NCBI GenBank assembly: GCA_038145405.1
Contig: JAYQPQ010000001.1
Span: 1 to 64,000, forward strand
DNA: 64,000 nucleotides
Direction of reading: 5' to 3'
DNA from: JAYQPQ01 sp038145405
GTDB taxonomy: Bacteria > Pseudomonadota > Gammaproteobacteria > Pseudomonadales > GM7GCV1
Notes under the pieces: generated by a model
Told to the model about the DNA's origin: nothing
Seen by the model: only the letters and a program-made list of their open reading frames with translations
The model's database searches: none
Part shown: positions 21,171-29,722 of the stretch, one piece after another
How positions within the stretch are numbered: the first letter of the stretch is position 1
Layout of the letters: every line of letters starts with the position of its first letter
Made by a program: the position numbers and the translations under genes

Positions 21171-21189
21171 GATAATGATAATGATTCCT
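21171..21189 (-). promoter_or_regulatory. Fur box upstream of fbpA
   Basis: The 19 bases GATAATGATAATGATTCCT match the Fur consensus GATAATGATAATCATTATC in the first 12 positions and at ATT of the second half. It lies in the 83-bp gap before fbpA. A 5-bp inverted repeat (CGCCT/AGGCG) sits between it and the start codon. Confidence 0.85.
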
Positions 21190-21228
21190 ATTTCAATTCT
21201 CAATCAGATTATTGGCTTTTGCTTTAAC

Positions 21229-22425
21229 CTATTGCATGGCGCGGCGCGCCAGGGCGAGCTTCAGCGATTGCCAACCCGCAACCTGGCGCATGGCCTGATT
21301 GCGCACCCAGCTCAAGGCCGCCGAGGAATTGCCGAAGCCGTAGCGGAAGCCCTCCATGCTGGCCAGCATCGCCAGGTTTTCCAGCTTGCGGGCGCGCTCA
21401 TAGCGCCGCAGCACCGTGAAGTCACCCGGCGCCAGGCCCCGGCGAGCAGCCCGCTCGAGTTCCTGATCTAAGGCGCGAATATCGCGAAATCCCAAATTGG
21501 CGCCCTGCCCCGCCAGGGGATGCAGGGTATGTGCGGCATCGCCGACCAGGCAAAACCCAGGCCGACAATAGTTTTTAGCGTGCGTCTGACGCAGTGGAAA
21601 GCCAGCGCGCGCCGTGACGCCGTCGATCCGGCCCAGGCGAACATCGATGGCTACGGCCAACCGCGCGCTGAATTCGACGTCATCCAAGGCAGCGCAGCGC
21701 GCTGCTTCGCCTGCATCAAGGGACCACACGATGGCGCTCTGATGATCGCCATCCGCGGTATCCGGCAAGGGCAGGAAAGCCAAGGGACCATGCCGGTCAA
21801 AGGCCTGCCAGGCAGTTTCGCGATGGGGCAGCTCGTGCTGCACAACCGCAACCAGGGCGGTTTGTGTCATGGATCGCGTGCGGCAGGCAATACCTGCTAT
21901 TGTGCGCAGTGCGGAATCGCTACCATCGGCAGCGACGACCAGCTCGCAGTCCAGGCACTCGCCACTTTCCAGCACCAGCGATGAATAGTCGTTGGCCAGG
22001 ACCAGATCGATAACCCGCGCGGAAGGCCAGGGTTCAAGGTTGCGTTGCTCTTCAAGCCCGGCGAAAAGCGCACGCAGCAGATCGGCAACCGACAGGATAG
22101 TGCCCAGACTGGCCACGCCCAACTCATCGGCGCCAAACTCAATATGAGAGCCGCCACGGCGATCCCACACCTGCATGGCAGCATAGGTTTGCAGGCGATC
22201 CTTGGGGATGTGCTGCCAAACCTGATTCTGGGTCAGCCACTCGACTGACCCGGGTGTACAAGCGATAACACGGGCGTCGAAAGCGGTAACTTCCTGCGGA
22301 GGCCGCAGCGGGCCCTGATCGATCCAGAGTAGACGTCGTGTGGGGAAGCGGCGCGCCAGTGTCAGCGCCATGGCTGCGCCCACCGGACCGGCACCGACAA
22401 CGGCCAGGGGCAGCATAGCGGTCAT
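21229..22425 (-). CDS. ubiH: Ubiquinone biosynthesis FAD-dependent hydroxylase (UbiH/UbiI/COQ6 family)
   Basis: 398-residue flavoprotein monooxygenase of ubiquinone ring hydroxylation. The FAD Rossmann motif GAGPVGAAMA is at the N-terminus, the DG motif in AADGSDSALR, and the FAD ribityl GD motif in LVGDAAHTLHPLAGQGAN. It overlaps the pepP stop by four bases, the E. coli pepP-ubiH arrangement. E. coli and Pseudomonas carry ubiI next; here only one monooxygenase is present, so assignment to UbiH rather than UbiI rests on position. Confidence 0.87.
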   Translation of the reverse strand: MTAMLPLAVVGAGPVGAAMALTLARRFPTRRLLWIDQGPLRPPQEVTAFDARVIACTPGSVEWLTQNQVWQHIPKDRLQTYAAMQVWDRRGGSHIEFGADELGVASLGTILSVADLLRALFAGLEEQRNLEPWPSARVIDLVLANDYSSLVLESGECLDCELVVAADGSDSALRTIAGIACRTRSMTQTALVAVVQHELPHRETAWQAFDRHGPLAFLPLPDTADGDHQSAIVWSLDAGEAARCAALDDVEFSARLAVAIDVRLGRIDGVTARAGFPLRQTHAKNYCRPGFCLVGDAAHTLHPLAGQGANLGFRDIRALDQELERAARRGLAPGDFTVLRRYERARKLENLAMLASMEGFRYGFGNSSAALSWVRNQAMRQVAGWQSLKLALARRAMQ

Positions 22426-23762
22426 CCCGCCATCAGGGCTTCGATTTCGCCCGGCTTTTTAACCACTGCACTGGTGAGAATCTCTCGGCCGGTCTTGCGC
22501 AGGACCACGTCGTCCTCGATGCGAATACCGATACCGCGCCAGCGCGCCGGCACACTGGTGTCGTCCTGGTGCACGTAAATGCCCGGCTCGATGGTGGTCA
22601 CCATACCGTGTTCAAATTCGCGCCATTCGCCCGCGGATCCATCGACCTTGTAATCGCCGACATCGTGCACATCCATGCCCAGCCAGTGGCCGGCGCGATG
22701 CATGTAAAAGCGGGTATAGGCGCGCTCTTCGATAACCTGATCCAGCTTGCCCTTAAGCAGCCCCAGATCGAGCAACCCCTGCGCGATAACCTGCACGCTG
22801 GCCACGTGCGGCTCGATAAAGCGACGCCCGACCTGACAGGCATCGATGGCAGCGTATTGAGCATCAAGCACAATGTCGTAGAGAGCACGCTGCTCGGCGC
22901 TGAACTTGCCGTTCACCGGAAATGTGCGGGTAATGTCAGCCGCATAGCCCTGATACTCGCAACCGGCATCAATCAGCACTAGGTCGCCGTCGCGTAGGGG
23001 GCTGCGGTTTTCAATGTAGTGCAGAACGCAGGCATTGGCGCCACCGCCGACGATGGTGCTGTAGGCTGCTGCCTCGGCACCATTCTGGGCAAACCAGTAT
23101 TCGATCTCTGCCTGCAACTGATATTCGTAGAGACCGGGGCGGCAAACGCGCATGGCGCGGGTATGCGCCGCGGCAGAAATCTTCGCCGCCTTGCGCATTA
23201 CCTTGAGTTCCGCCGCGGATTTCAACAAGCGCATCTCGTGCACCAGGTGATCGAGATCGACAATCTCGGCGGGCGGCGACACCCCGGAGCGCGACTGGGC
23301 GCGAATGTGGTTAATCCAGCTCGTCAGGTGCTTGTCGAGCTCGGGATAGAGACCCATGCTGTAAAACACCTTGTCCTTGCCTTCAATCAGGCCGGGCAAA
23401 ATCTCGTCCATGTCACTGATGGGGAAGGCATCGTCAGCACCATACTGGGCAATCGCGCCTTCCGGCCCGGCGCGAAAACCATCCCAGATTTCCTTGCTGC
23501 GATCCTTCTCGCGACAGAAAAACACCACCTGTCCCTGCTGGCGACCAGGAATCAGGACCAGCACCGCATCCGGCTCGGGAAACCCACTCAGATAGCTCAG
23601 GTTGCTGTCCTGCCGAAAACGGAAATGGGTATCGCGCGAGCGGATCAGTTCGCTGGCGCCGGGAATGATGGCAATGGAAGACGGCCCCATCTGCCGCATC
23701 AGGTTCTGGCGACGACGTGCGTAGTCTTCAGGTCGGACCAAAATGGGGTTGGTCGCAGTCAT
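22422..23762 (-). CDS. pepP: Xaa-Pro aminopeptidase (aminopeptidase P)
   Basis: 446 residues (E. coli PepP 441). Dinuclear manganese peptidase releasing an N-terminal residue before proline. The pita-bread fold ligands are seen: the two Asp in IDAGCEYQGYAADITR, His in HRAGHWLGMDVHDVG, and the two Glu in TIEPGIYV and GIRIEDD. The N-terminal domain with FRFRQDSNLSYLSGF is complete. It overlaps ygfB by one base (TAATG) and ubiH by four, so the three are translationally coupled. Confidence 0.95.
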   Translation of the reverse strand: MTATNPILVRPEDYARRRQNLMRQMGPSSIAIIPGASELIRSRDTHFRFRQDSNLSYLSGFPEPDAVLVLIPGRQQGQVVFFCREKDRSKEIWDGFRAGPEGAIAQYGADDAFPISDMDEILPGLIEGKDKVFYSMGLYPELDKHLTSWINHIRAQSRSGVSPPAEIVDLDHLVHEMRLLKSAAELKVMRKAAKISAAAHTRAMRVCRPGLYEYQLQAEIEYWFAQNGAEAAAYSTIVGGGANACVLHYIENRSPLRDGDLVLIDAGCEYQGYAADITRTFPVNGKFSAEQRALYDIVLDAQYAAIDACQVGRRFIEPHVASVQVIAQGLLDLGLLKGKLDQVIEERAYTRFYMHRAGHWLGMDVHDVGDYKVDGSAGEWREFEHGMVTTIEPGIYVHQDDTSVPARWRGIGIRIEDDVVLRKTGREILTSAVVKKPGEIEALMAG

Positions 23763-24319
23763 TAGTGGCGCTCCGGGGCGTCTTCCGCCTCGTCCTGAGC
23801 TGAAGCACGAAACAGGGCATAGAGGTTCATCACCGCCACCCGAACGTACTCGTAAAGCTCTGTGTAATAGGCTTCATTTTCATTGCTTTCGTCCACCTCC
23901 AGCGAGAGATTGCCAATCTCTGCCAGATCGACAAGGATTTCGCGCATTTCGGCATCTTTGCTCAGTTCCGACGCTGCCAGGGTGTGGCCGAGGCCTTCCA
24001 GAAAGCCATTGCACCAGTCGGCCAGACTCTCCAGTCGGGATGCCAGCGCCCAATCGTCGTCCGGCAAAAGCAGTTCGAAGCCGAAGGTGCTGGTTTCCAG
24101 TTGGCGATAGGACTGCTGCATCAGATCGACCATCTGCCCAATCAGTTCGGGGCTTTCGCCCGACTGAATATTGAGCAGATTCTCGACGATGCGCTGTCCG
24201 CTGGAACCAACCAGCACATGGCCGCCTACCAGGCGCCCGCACAGGTGACCGTGAATCTCGCCCAGCCTGAATTCGCCGCCTTGATCGGCCAGTTGTTGTA
24301 GCAAGGTGTTCCAATTCAT
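23762..24319 (-). CDS. ygfB: YgfB/YecA (UPF0149) family protein
   Basis: 185 residues from ATG 24319 (MNWNTLLQQLADQGG), chosen by family fit; the frame is open further upstream. UPF0149 proteins are helical and acidic. Visible are EIHGHLCGRLVGG near the N-terminus, DWCNGFLEGLG in the middle and YYTELYEYVRVAVMNLY near the end. No catalytic residues are known. It heads the ygfB-pepP-ubiH operon, divergent from the TIGR02449 gene-zapA, as in E. coli. Confidence 0.92.
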   Translation of the reverse strand: MNWNTLLQQLADQGGEFRLGEIHGHLCGRLVGGHVLVGSSGQRIVENLLNIQSGESPELIGQMVDLMQQSYRQLETSTFGFELLLPDDDWALASRLESLADWCNGFLEGLGHTLAASELSKDAEMREILVDLAEIGNLSLEVDESNENEAYYTELYEYVRVAVMNLYALFRASAQDEAEDAPERH

Positions 24320-24431
24320 TTTGAATACTCCATGCCACATTCTAGCAGCAGCACCCCACTCCTCGGGAGCAGGATTGACCATGTCGGCAAGCAACGCCTA
24401 TAGTGTCAAAAATGCCGTGATATCGCGCACT

Positions 24432-24641
24432 ATGAGTGAAAAAAACCTGAAATCACTAGAAGCCAAGATCGACGAACTGATCGCTTTTTCTGCCCACCTG
24501 CGGCAGGAAAACGAAGCGCTTAAAAAGCGCGAGTCGGGCCTGATGAAAGAGCGCACCCAACTGATTGAGAAAACCAACCTGGCGCGCCAGCGCGTCGAGG
24601 CCATGATCAGCAAGCTGAAAAACCTGCAGGAAACCCCCTAG
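24432..24641 (+). CDS. Small coiled-coil protein (TIGR02449 family) upstream of zapA
   Basis: 69 residues from ATG 24432 (MSEKNLKSLEAKID). Nearly the whole protein is a heptad-patterned charged coiled coil (HLRQENEALKKRESGLMKER). It matches the small TIGR02449 proteins coded just before zapA in many gammaproteobacteria and resembles ZapB in style. Its stop is directly followed by the zapA ATG. A role with ZapA at the division ring is plausible but not shown. Upstream ATGs in frame lack family support. Confidence 0.8.
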   Translation: MSEKNLKSLEAKIDELIAFSAHLRQENEALKKRESGLMKERTQLIEKTNLARQRVEAMISKLKNLQETP

Positions 24642-24956
24642 ATGGCATCCTCCAACCAGACCGTGACCATCACCCTGCTCGACAAGCAGTATCAGGTCGC
24701 CTGTCCCATCGAAGAGCGCGAGGAATTGCTGGAGTCAGCCCGGGTGCTGAATCAGCAGATGCTGGATATCCGTCGCTCCGGTGCCGTCATTGGCCTGGAG
24801 CGCATCGCCATTATGTCCGCCCTGAATATCGCGCACGAACTGGTGCGCGCGCAGAAATCTACCCAGACCGGCGACATGGTCGGCTCGGGCATCGAGCGCC
24901 TGCGCGACAAAATCGACGACGCGATTCGCGGTCTGTCTCCCAGCCTGTCCTCCTAG
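24642..24956 (+). CDS. zapA: ZapA, cell division FtsZ-ring stabiliser
   Basis: 104 residues (E. coli ZapA 109). Cytoplasmic protein that bundles FtsZ filaments. The N-terminal domain has VTITLLDKQYQVACP and EEREELLESARVLNQQM; the C-terminal helix (IERLRDKIDDAI) forms the tetramer coiled coil. Its ATG touches the stop of the preceding small gene, so the two are coupled. 6S RNA follows, the classical zapA-ssrS order. Confidence 0.94.
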   Translation: MASSNQTVTITLLDKQYQVACPIEEREELLESARVLNQQMLDIRRSGAVIGLERIAIMSALNIAHELVRAQKSTQTGDMVGSGIERLRDKIDDAIRGLSPSLSS

Positions 24957-24968
24957 AGTCGGAACTGA

Positions 24969-24988
24969 GGGAGTTATTCAGAACTCCC
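24969..24988 (+). terminator. Hairpin after zapA
   Basis: A 7-bp perfect stem (GGGAGTT/AACTCCC) with a 6-base loop lies 13 bases after the zapA stop, followed by a weak CTAGTTTG. It may end zapA messages, but it also directly precedes the 6S RNA promoter; the T-tract is poor. Confidence 0.45.
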
Positions 24989-24994
24989 CTAGTT

Positions 24995-25003
24995 TGCTAT
25001 ACT
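24995..25003 (+). promoter_or_regulatory. Extended -10 promoter of 6S RNA
   Basis: TGCTATACT is an extended -10 element (TGn plus TATACT). It sits about 7 bases before the inferred 5' end of 6S RNA. I see no good -35 at the expected distance, where the zapA hairpin loop falls. Confidence 0.65.
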
Positions 25004-25009
25004 GCGTGT

Positions 25010-25190
25010 GCCCTGGGGTGTTCGCCATTCCGACACGTCCTCGAGCCTATGATCTTTTCACTAGGATTCTCTCTGTCGAAGTTGTTGTGCATGTCCGCTA
25101 GACGGGAAGCCTGATACGCGTCGAGAGTCTCCACCTTGAACCGCTGGGTTCAAGGGCCAGCTCGGATAACGGCATCACCGGGGTCCTCTA
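25010..25190 (+). ncRNA. ssrS: 6S RNA
   Basis: About 180 bases between zapA and ygfA, the canonical position. The segment CACCTTGAACC-GCT-GGGTTCAAGG is the signature 3'-side hairpin of proteobacterial 6S RNA (E. coli: CACCTTGAACC-AA-GGGTTCAAGG), followed by CAGCTCGGATAACGGCATC, which corresponds to the closing-stem 3' side. The 5' end CCCTGGGGTGTTCGCC can pair with GGCATCACCGGGG. 6S RNA mimics an open promoter and sequesters sigma-70 RNA polymerase in stationary phase. Ends are estimated from the promoter and closing stem. Confidence 0.88.
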
Positions 25191-25224
25191 TCCTCTCCCA
25201 AGGTCCATCCATATCGGGGGATCA

Positions 25225-25806
25225 ATGGACAAGGCAAGCCTTCGCAAACAGCTTCGCCAGCAACGGCGCCAACTCAGCGCCACCGTAAGGGAACGGCACT
25301 CCCAGGCAATTTGCCAGCACCTCGCTGCGCATACCTGGCTACGAACGGCACGCCAAATTGCCCTCTACCTTCCCAACGATGGCGAACCGGACGTCACCGG
25401 CCTGATTGCTTTACTTGGCGGCCGCAATCGGCACTATCACCTGCCTTGCCTGCGTGGCTTTGGCAAACAACATATGACGTTTGGCGCCTGGGAACCGGGC
25501 GACGAACTAACACCCAATCGCTATTGCATACCCGAGCCGGCCATCTGCCGCAGCATTCCGCGCTGGGCCTTGTCGGTTGTCCTGGTGCCCTTGGTGGGGT
25601 TCGATGATCGGGGCAATCGCCTGGGTATGGGCGCCGGCTACTATGACCGCACTTTCCAGCTGCGCCGCGACAATCGGCGCAGCCTGCCGAGGCTGATAGG
25701 CGTTGCTCACGATTTTCAGCAGCTGGAATCCCTGCCTTCCGATCCCTGGGATATACCGCTCGACCTGGTGGTCACCAACCAGGGGTTGGTGCAGATCGCG
25801 CGCTAA
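25225..25806 (+). CDS. ygfA: 5-formyltetrahydrofolate cyclo-ligase
   Basis: 193 residues. Converts 5-formyl-THF to 5,10-methenyl-THF with ATP. The N-terminal basic helix MDKASLRKQLRQQRR, the YLPNDGEPD motif and the signature LVGFDDRGNRLGMGAGYYD are present. It lies downstream of 6S RNA, with which ygfA is commonly co-transcribed. It is convergent with ilvA, overlapping its stop by 4 bases. Confidence 0.93.
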   Translation: MDKASLRKQLRQQRRQLSATVRERHSQAICQHLAAHTWLRTARQIALYLPNDGEPDVTGLIALLGGRNRHYHLPCLRGFGKQHMTFGAWEPGDELTPNRYCIPEPAICRSIPRWALSVVLVPLVGFDDRGNRLGMGAGYYDRTFQLRRDNRRSLPRLIGVAHDFQQLESLPSDPWDIPLDLVVTNQGLVQIAR

Positions 25807-27314
25807 CTGAGGAAGAGGCGATAGGCCTGGTTGTCGGACTCGTCCCAGAATTCATATTGCAGAGCTTCGAAGGACTGCCGCAGTGCACCGCGCTCAGCGG
25901 CAGGAACCTGCATGCCAAGCAATACACGGCCGAAGGCAGCACCGTGGTTGCGATAGTGGAACATGGAAATATTCCACTGTGCGCCCAGGGTGTTGAGGAA
26001 TTTCATCAGAGCGCCGGGGCGCTCCGGAAACTCGAAGCGGTAGACCACCTCGTCCAGATTAGTCGGGGCATGCCCGCCCACCATGTGGCGGATGTGCAGC
26101 TTGGCGACCTCGTTGTCAGTGAGATCGATGACAGGATAGCCTTTTTCCACTAGTTGCATCACCAGCGCCTGACGATCCTCGTCTGAACTCACCTGCACGC
26201 CGACATAAATCTGGGCGTCGTGCGCATCGGCAAAGCGGTAGTTGAATTCGGTGATGTTGCGCTTGCTGAGAGCCGCGCAAAAGCGCCGGAAACTGCCGGG
26301 CTGCTCGGGGATGGTGACGGCCAGTACCGCCTCGCGCTTTTCGCCGATCTCGGTGCGCTCAGAAATATAGCGCAGCCGATCGAAATTCATGTTGGCGCCG
26401 CAATTGATGCCAATCAGCGTTTTGCCCTTCAGGCCCTTCTGCTGGCAATACTTCTTGATGCCGGCAACGGACAGAGCGCCGGCCGGTTCGACGATGGAGC
26501 GGGTATCCTCGAAGATGTCCTTGATCGCCGCGCAGATCTCATCCGTGCTCACAGTGACCACTTCGTCGACCAACTTGCGCAGGATGGGGAAGGTTTTTTC
26601 GCCCACCTGAGCCACGGCGACGCCATCGGCAAACAGGCCGACCTGGGGCAATTTCACACGGCGACCTGCCTTCATTGCGGCGTCGAAACAGGCAGCATCT
26701 GCCGGCTCGACGGCGATAATTTTCAACTCCGGCCGCAAATACTTAAGATAGGTCGCTACTCCCGCGGCCAGGCCGCCTCCACCCACGGCAATAAAGACCG
26801 CTTCGATCTCGCCCTGGTACTGGCGCAGAATTTCCACGCCAATGGTGCCCTGGCCGGCGATCACATCGGGATCGTCGTAGGGATGGATATAGGTGTAGCC
26901 CTTTTCCTTGGCCAGCGTCTTGGAATAGGCCGAGGCCTCGTCGTAGGTATCGCCATGCAGAATGACTTTGGCGCCGCGTGCGCGCACGGCATCCACCTTG
27001 ATCTGTGGCGTAGTGCGCGGCATGACAATGACAGCCTTGATGCCGAGATGACCGGCACCCAGGGCAACGCCCTGCGCGTGATTGCCTGCAGACGCGGCGA
27101 TTACGCCGGCCTTGCGCTGCGCTTCGGTAAGGCTCAGCAACTTGTTGTAGGCGCCGCGGATCTTGAAGGAAAAAACCGGCTGCAAGTCTTCCCGCTTCAG
27201 CCAAACGGCATTTTCCACCCGCGAGGAAATCAGCGGGGCATGCTCCAGCGGTGTTTCCCGCACCAGATCGTAGATGCGCGAAGCCAGAATATTCTTGATG
27301 TAACGCTCGCTCAT
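25803..27314 (-). CDS. ilvA: Biosynthetic L-threonine ammonia-lyase
   Basis: 503 residues (E. coli IlvA 514). PLP enzyme making 2-oxobutanoate for isoleucine. The PLP-binding lysine is in PVFSFKIRGAYNKL and the glycine-rich phosphate loop in VGGGGLAAGVA. The C-terminus has two ACT-like regulatory domains (FRRFCAALSKRNITEFNYR and a second with FEFPERPGALMKFL), so isoleucine feedback and valine activation are expected, unlike the short catabolic TdcB. Divergent from rpiA. Confidence 0.95.
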   Translation of the reverse strand: MSERYIKNILASRIYDLVRETPLEHAPLISSRVENAVWLKREDLQPVFSFKIRGAYNKLLSLTEAQRKAGVIAASAGNHAQGVALGAGHLGIKAVIVMPRTTPQIKVDAVRARGAKVILHGDTYDEASAYSKTLAKEKGYTYIHPYDDPDVIAGQGTIGVEILRQYQGEIEAVFIAVGGGGLAAGVATYLKYLRPELKIIAVEPADAACFDAAMKAGRRVKLPQVGLFADGVAVAQVGEKTFPILRKLVDEVVTVSTDEICAAIKDIFEDTRSIVEPAGALSVAGIKKYCQQKGLKGKTLIGINCGANMNFDRLRYISERTEIGEKREAVLAVTIPEQPGSFRRFCAALSKRNITEFNYRFADAHDAQIYVGVQVSSDEDRQALVMQLVEKGYPVIDLTDNEVAKLHIRHMVGGHAPTNLDEVVYRFEFPERPGALMKFLNTLGAQWNISMFHYRNHGAAFGRVLLGMQVPAAERGALRQSFEALQYEFWDESDNQAYRLFLS

Positions 27315-27401
27315 GGGGAGGTTCGAGGCCCGTTTCTCATTGGGTTTGTTGGCCGTGATGCCTTAACATGGTATCACCATTGCCGCACATGATAATTACC
27401 C

Positions 27402-28073
27402 ATGAACCAGGACGAAAAGAAAAAAGCCGTGGCTCAGGCCGCCCTCGACTACAGTCTGGCCCTCCTGCCGCGCGGCGCTACGATCGGCATTGGCACCGGC
27501 TCGACGGCCAATCTTTTTATCGACCTGCTGGCGGCACATCGCGACCACTTTGCCGGCGCCGTTTCGAGTTCCGAGGCGTCGTCCAAACGGCTGCTTCAGC
27601 ACGGCTTTCAGGTGTTTGAGCTGCAGGATGTCGACCGACTCGGGCTCTATGTGGACGGTGCCGATGAGATCAATCCGTCACTGGAACTGATCAAGGGCGG
27701 CGGCGGAGCACTGACGCGCGAAAAGATCGTTGCCGCAGCAGCCGATCACTTCTTATGCATCGTCGACGACAGCAAACAGGTCGAGGTGCTGGGAGCCTTT
27801 CCACTGCCTGTCGAAGTGATTCCGATGGCCGTGCGCCTGGTGGCGAACCGACTGGCTGCACTCGGCGGTCAGCCCGAACTGCGACAGGGATTTATTACCG
27901 ACAACGCCAATCTGATTTTGGATGTGCAGGGGTTACACATAGACCAAGCCAGGGAACTGGAAACGGAAATCAACCAGATTACCGGCGTGGTGTGTAATGG
28001 GCTATTTGCGTGCCGACCGGCGGACACCGCGCTGGTGGGCACCAGCAGCGGCGTAGTCATCAGGCTGGACTAA
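27402..28073 (+). CDS. rpiA: Ribose-5-phosphate isomerase A
   Basis: 223 residues (E. coli 219). Interconverts ribose-5-P and ribulose-5-P in the pentose phosphate pathway. Family motifs [24 protein letters not shown], the active-site [24 protein letters not shown] region (about residues 83-106) and [11 protein letters not shown] are seen. It is divergent from ilvA with 87 bases between, and its stop overlaps the convergent remnant ORF by four bases. Confidence 0.95.
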   Translation: MNQDEKKKAVAQAALDYSLALLPRGATIGIGTGSTANLFIDLLAAHRDHFAGAVSSSEASSKRLLQHGFQVFELQDVDRLGLYVDGADEINPSLELIKGGGGALTREKIVAAAADHFLCIVDDSKQVEVLGAFPLPVEVIPMAVRLVANRLAALGGQPELRQGFITDNANLILDVQGLHIDQARELETEINQITGVVCNGLFACRPADTALVGTSSGVVIRLD

Positions 28074-28582
28074 TCGTTATCCAGGCAACCGAAAGTTCTC
28101 TGGGTCACCATCTCGCTGGGATCCTCAGGGTTCGTCGCTGTAATGGTCACCACGCCAAAATCCGACGTAGTCGAGGTGTCCTCCGAGAGAGGGATCGGCG
28201 CGATACTGAAACCCTTGGACGAGGTATTGGGAACCACAAACTCGGCGTCCGTATTCAGCTTGCAGTTGTCGAGCGTAATACTGATGGTTGAACCCGATTG
28301 CAGATAGCCATTATAGCGGCCAGAGACATAGGCGTAGACCGTTTTCGCTCCGCCGGTAACATCCACCGTCGAGCTACCGCGGTAGGTGCCGTCATCGTTG
28401 TACATGCCAATATAGGGTGTAGCACCGGCCATCAGCACGACGACGCTGTCGCGCACGTAAATAGGGTCTTTTGTGCAAGCAGCTACACTTAAGGCATCGT
28501 CGGAACAGCAGGGGTCATTGAAAATGCCATCGCCAATTCCTCCGTTAGTTGACTTGCCATCCGTATCGCCATCATATCGCAT
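28070..28582 (-). pseudogene. C-terminal remnant of an unrecognised, Ig-like or surface-type protein
   Basis: An open frame of 170 codons. The product is acidic, rich in Thr, Ser, Gly and Asp, with beta-strand patterns (KTVYAYVSGRYNGYL, GSTISITLDNCKL, GVVTITATNPEDPS) and a Ca-binding-like DGDTDGKSTNGG at its start, as in bacterial Ig-like surface proteins. There is no signal peptide and no ribosome site before the only long-frame ATG, which falls directly on the U-tract of the terminator at 28583-28613. It therefore looks like the 3' end of a once larger gene. Neighbours are all central metabolism. I cannot name the family. Confidence 0.5.
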
Positions 28583-28613
28583 AAAAAAGGGGGCAATTAG
28601 CCCCCCTTTTTTT
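28583..28613. terminator. Bidirectional intrinsic terminator after fba
   Basis: AAAAAA-GGGGG-CAATTAG-CCCCCC-TTTTTTT: a GC stem flanked by A and T tracts reads as a rho-independent terminator on both strands. On the minus strand it ends tkt-epd-pgk-fba; on the plus strand it could stop rpiA read-through. Confidence 0.85.
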
Positions 28614-28633
28614 CCGACCTTTTCACCTGCAGA

Positions 28634-29698
28634 TCAGTTGACCTTCGGGTCGAGTGCGCCACTGGCGTAACGCTTGAACATGGCCTCGAGACTGCGGGCG
28701 CGAATTTTCTCCGCCTGACCCGCGGTGCCAAAGGCTTCGTAGCGCGCCAGACAGATTTCCTTCATAGCCTTGGTAGAGGCCGCCAGGTATTTGCGCGGGT
28801 CGAATTCAGAAGGGTTCTGAGCCAGAAAGCGACGGATGGCGCCGGTTGAGGCCAGGCGCAGGTCGGTGTCAATATTGACCTTGCGCACCCCGTGTCGGAT
28901 GCCCTCCTGGATTTCCTCGACGGGTACGCCGTAGGTTTCCGGAATTTTGCCGCCAAATTCGTTGATCACCTTGAGCCACTCCTGCGGCACCGAGGACGAA
29001 CCGTGCATAACCAGATGGGTATCCGGGATGCGGGCGTGAATGGCCTTGATGCGATCGATGTCAAGAATGTCCCCGGTGGGCGGACGGCTGAACTTATAGG
29101 CCCCATGGCTGGTACCGATGGCAATGGCCAGGGCATCTACCTTGGTCGCCTTGACGAACTCCGCTGCTTCATCCGGATCGGTCAGCAGCATGCTGTGATC
29201 CAGCGTACCCTCGGCACCCACGCCATCCTCTTCGCCAGCCTGCCCGGTTTCCAGCGAGCCGAGACAGCCCAATTCACCTTCCACGGAAACGCCGCAGGCG
29301 TGCGCCATGGCAACGGCGCGTTGGGTAACGGCGACGTTGTAGTCATAAGACGCCGGCGTCTTGCCGTCTTCCTTCAAAGAGCCATCCATCATGACAGAGG
29401 TAAAACCAAGTTGAATGGAGCGTTGGCAAACATCCGGGCTGGTACCGTGATCCTGGTGCATGACCACCGGGATGTGGGGGAACTCCTCGACCGCTGCCAG
29501 AATCAGGTGGCGCAAAAAGGGTGCGCCGGCGTATTTGCGGGCCCCGGCAGAGGCCTGCAAAATCACCGGGGAAGAGGCTTCATCCGCGGCCTCCATGATG
29601 GCCCGCATCTGCTCCAGATTATTGACATTGAATGCCGGCACGCCATAACCGTGTTCGGCGGCGTGATCGAGCAGTTGGCGCATACTGATCAAGGACAT
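28634..29698 (-). CDS. fba: Class II fructose-bisphosphate aldolase
   Basis: 354 residues. Zinc-dependent aldolase of the Calvin-type class IIA subgroup ([27 protein letters not shown]). Zinc ligands are seen in [10 protein letters not shown] and [10 protein letters not shown], then in GTSHGAYKF and VMHGSSSVP; the substrate loop KVNIDTDLR is present. Works in glycolysis and gluconeogenesis. Last gene of the tkt-epd-pgk-fba series, 24 bases after pgk, and followed by a bidirectional terminator. With pckA at 54.6 kb it supports gluconeogenic growth. Confidence 0.95.
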   Translation of the reverse strand: MSLISMRQLLDHAAEHGYGVPAFNVNNLEQMRAIMEAADEASSPVILQASAGARKYAGAPFLRHLILAAVEEFPHIPVVMHQDHGTSPDVCQRSIQLGFTSVMMDGSLKEDGKTPASYDYNVAVTQRAVAMAHACGVSVEGELGCLGSLETGQAGEEDGVGAEGTLDHSMLLTDPDEAAEFVKATKVDALAIAIGTSHGAYKFSRPPTGDILDIDRIKAIHARIPDTHLVMHGSSSVPQEWLKVINEFGGKIPETYGVPVEEIQEGIRHGVRKVNIDTDLRLASTGAIRRFLAQNPSEFDPRKYLAASTKAMKEICLARYEAFGTAGQAEKIRARSLEAMFKRYASGALDPKVN

Positions 29699-29722
29699 AA
29701 GAAACTCCTGTTCGTTGTGGGG

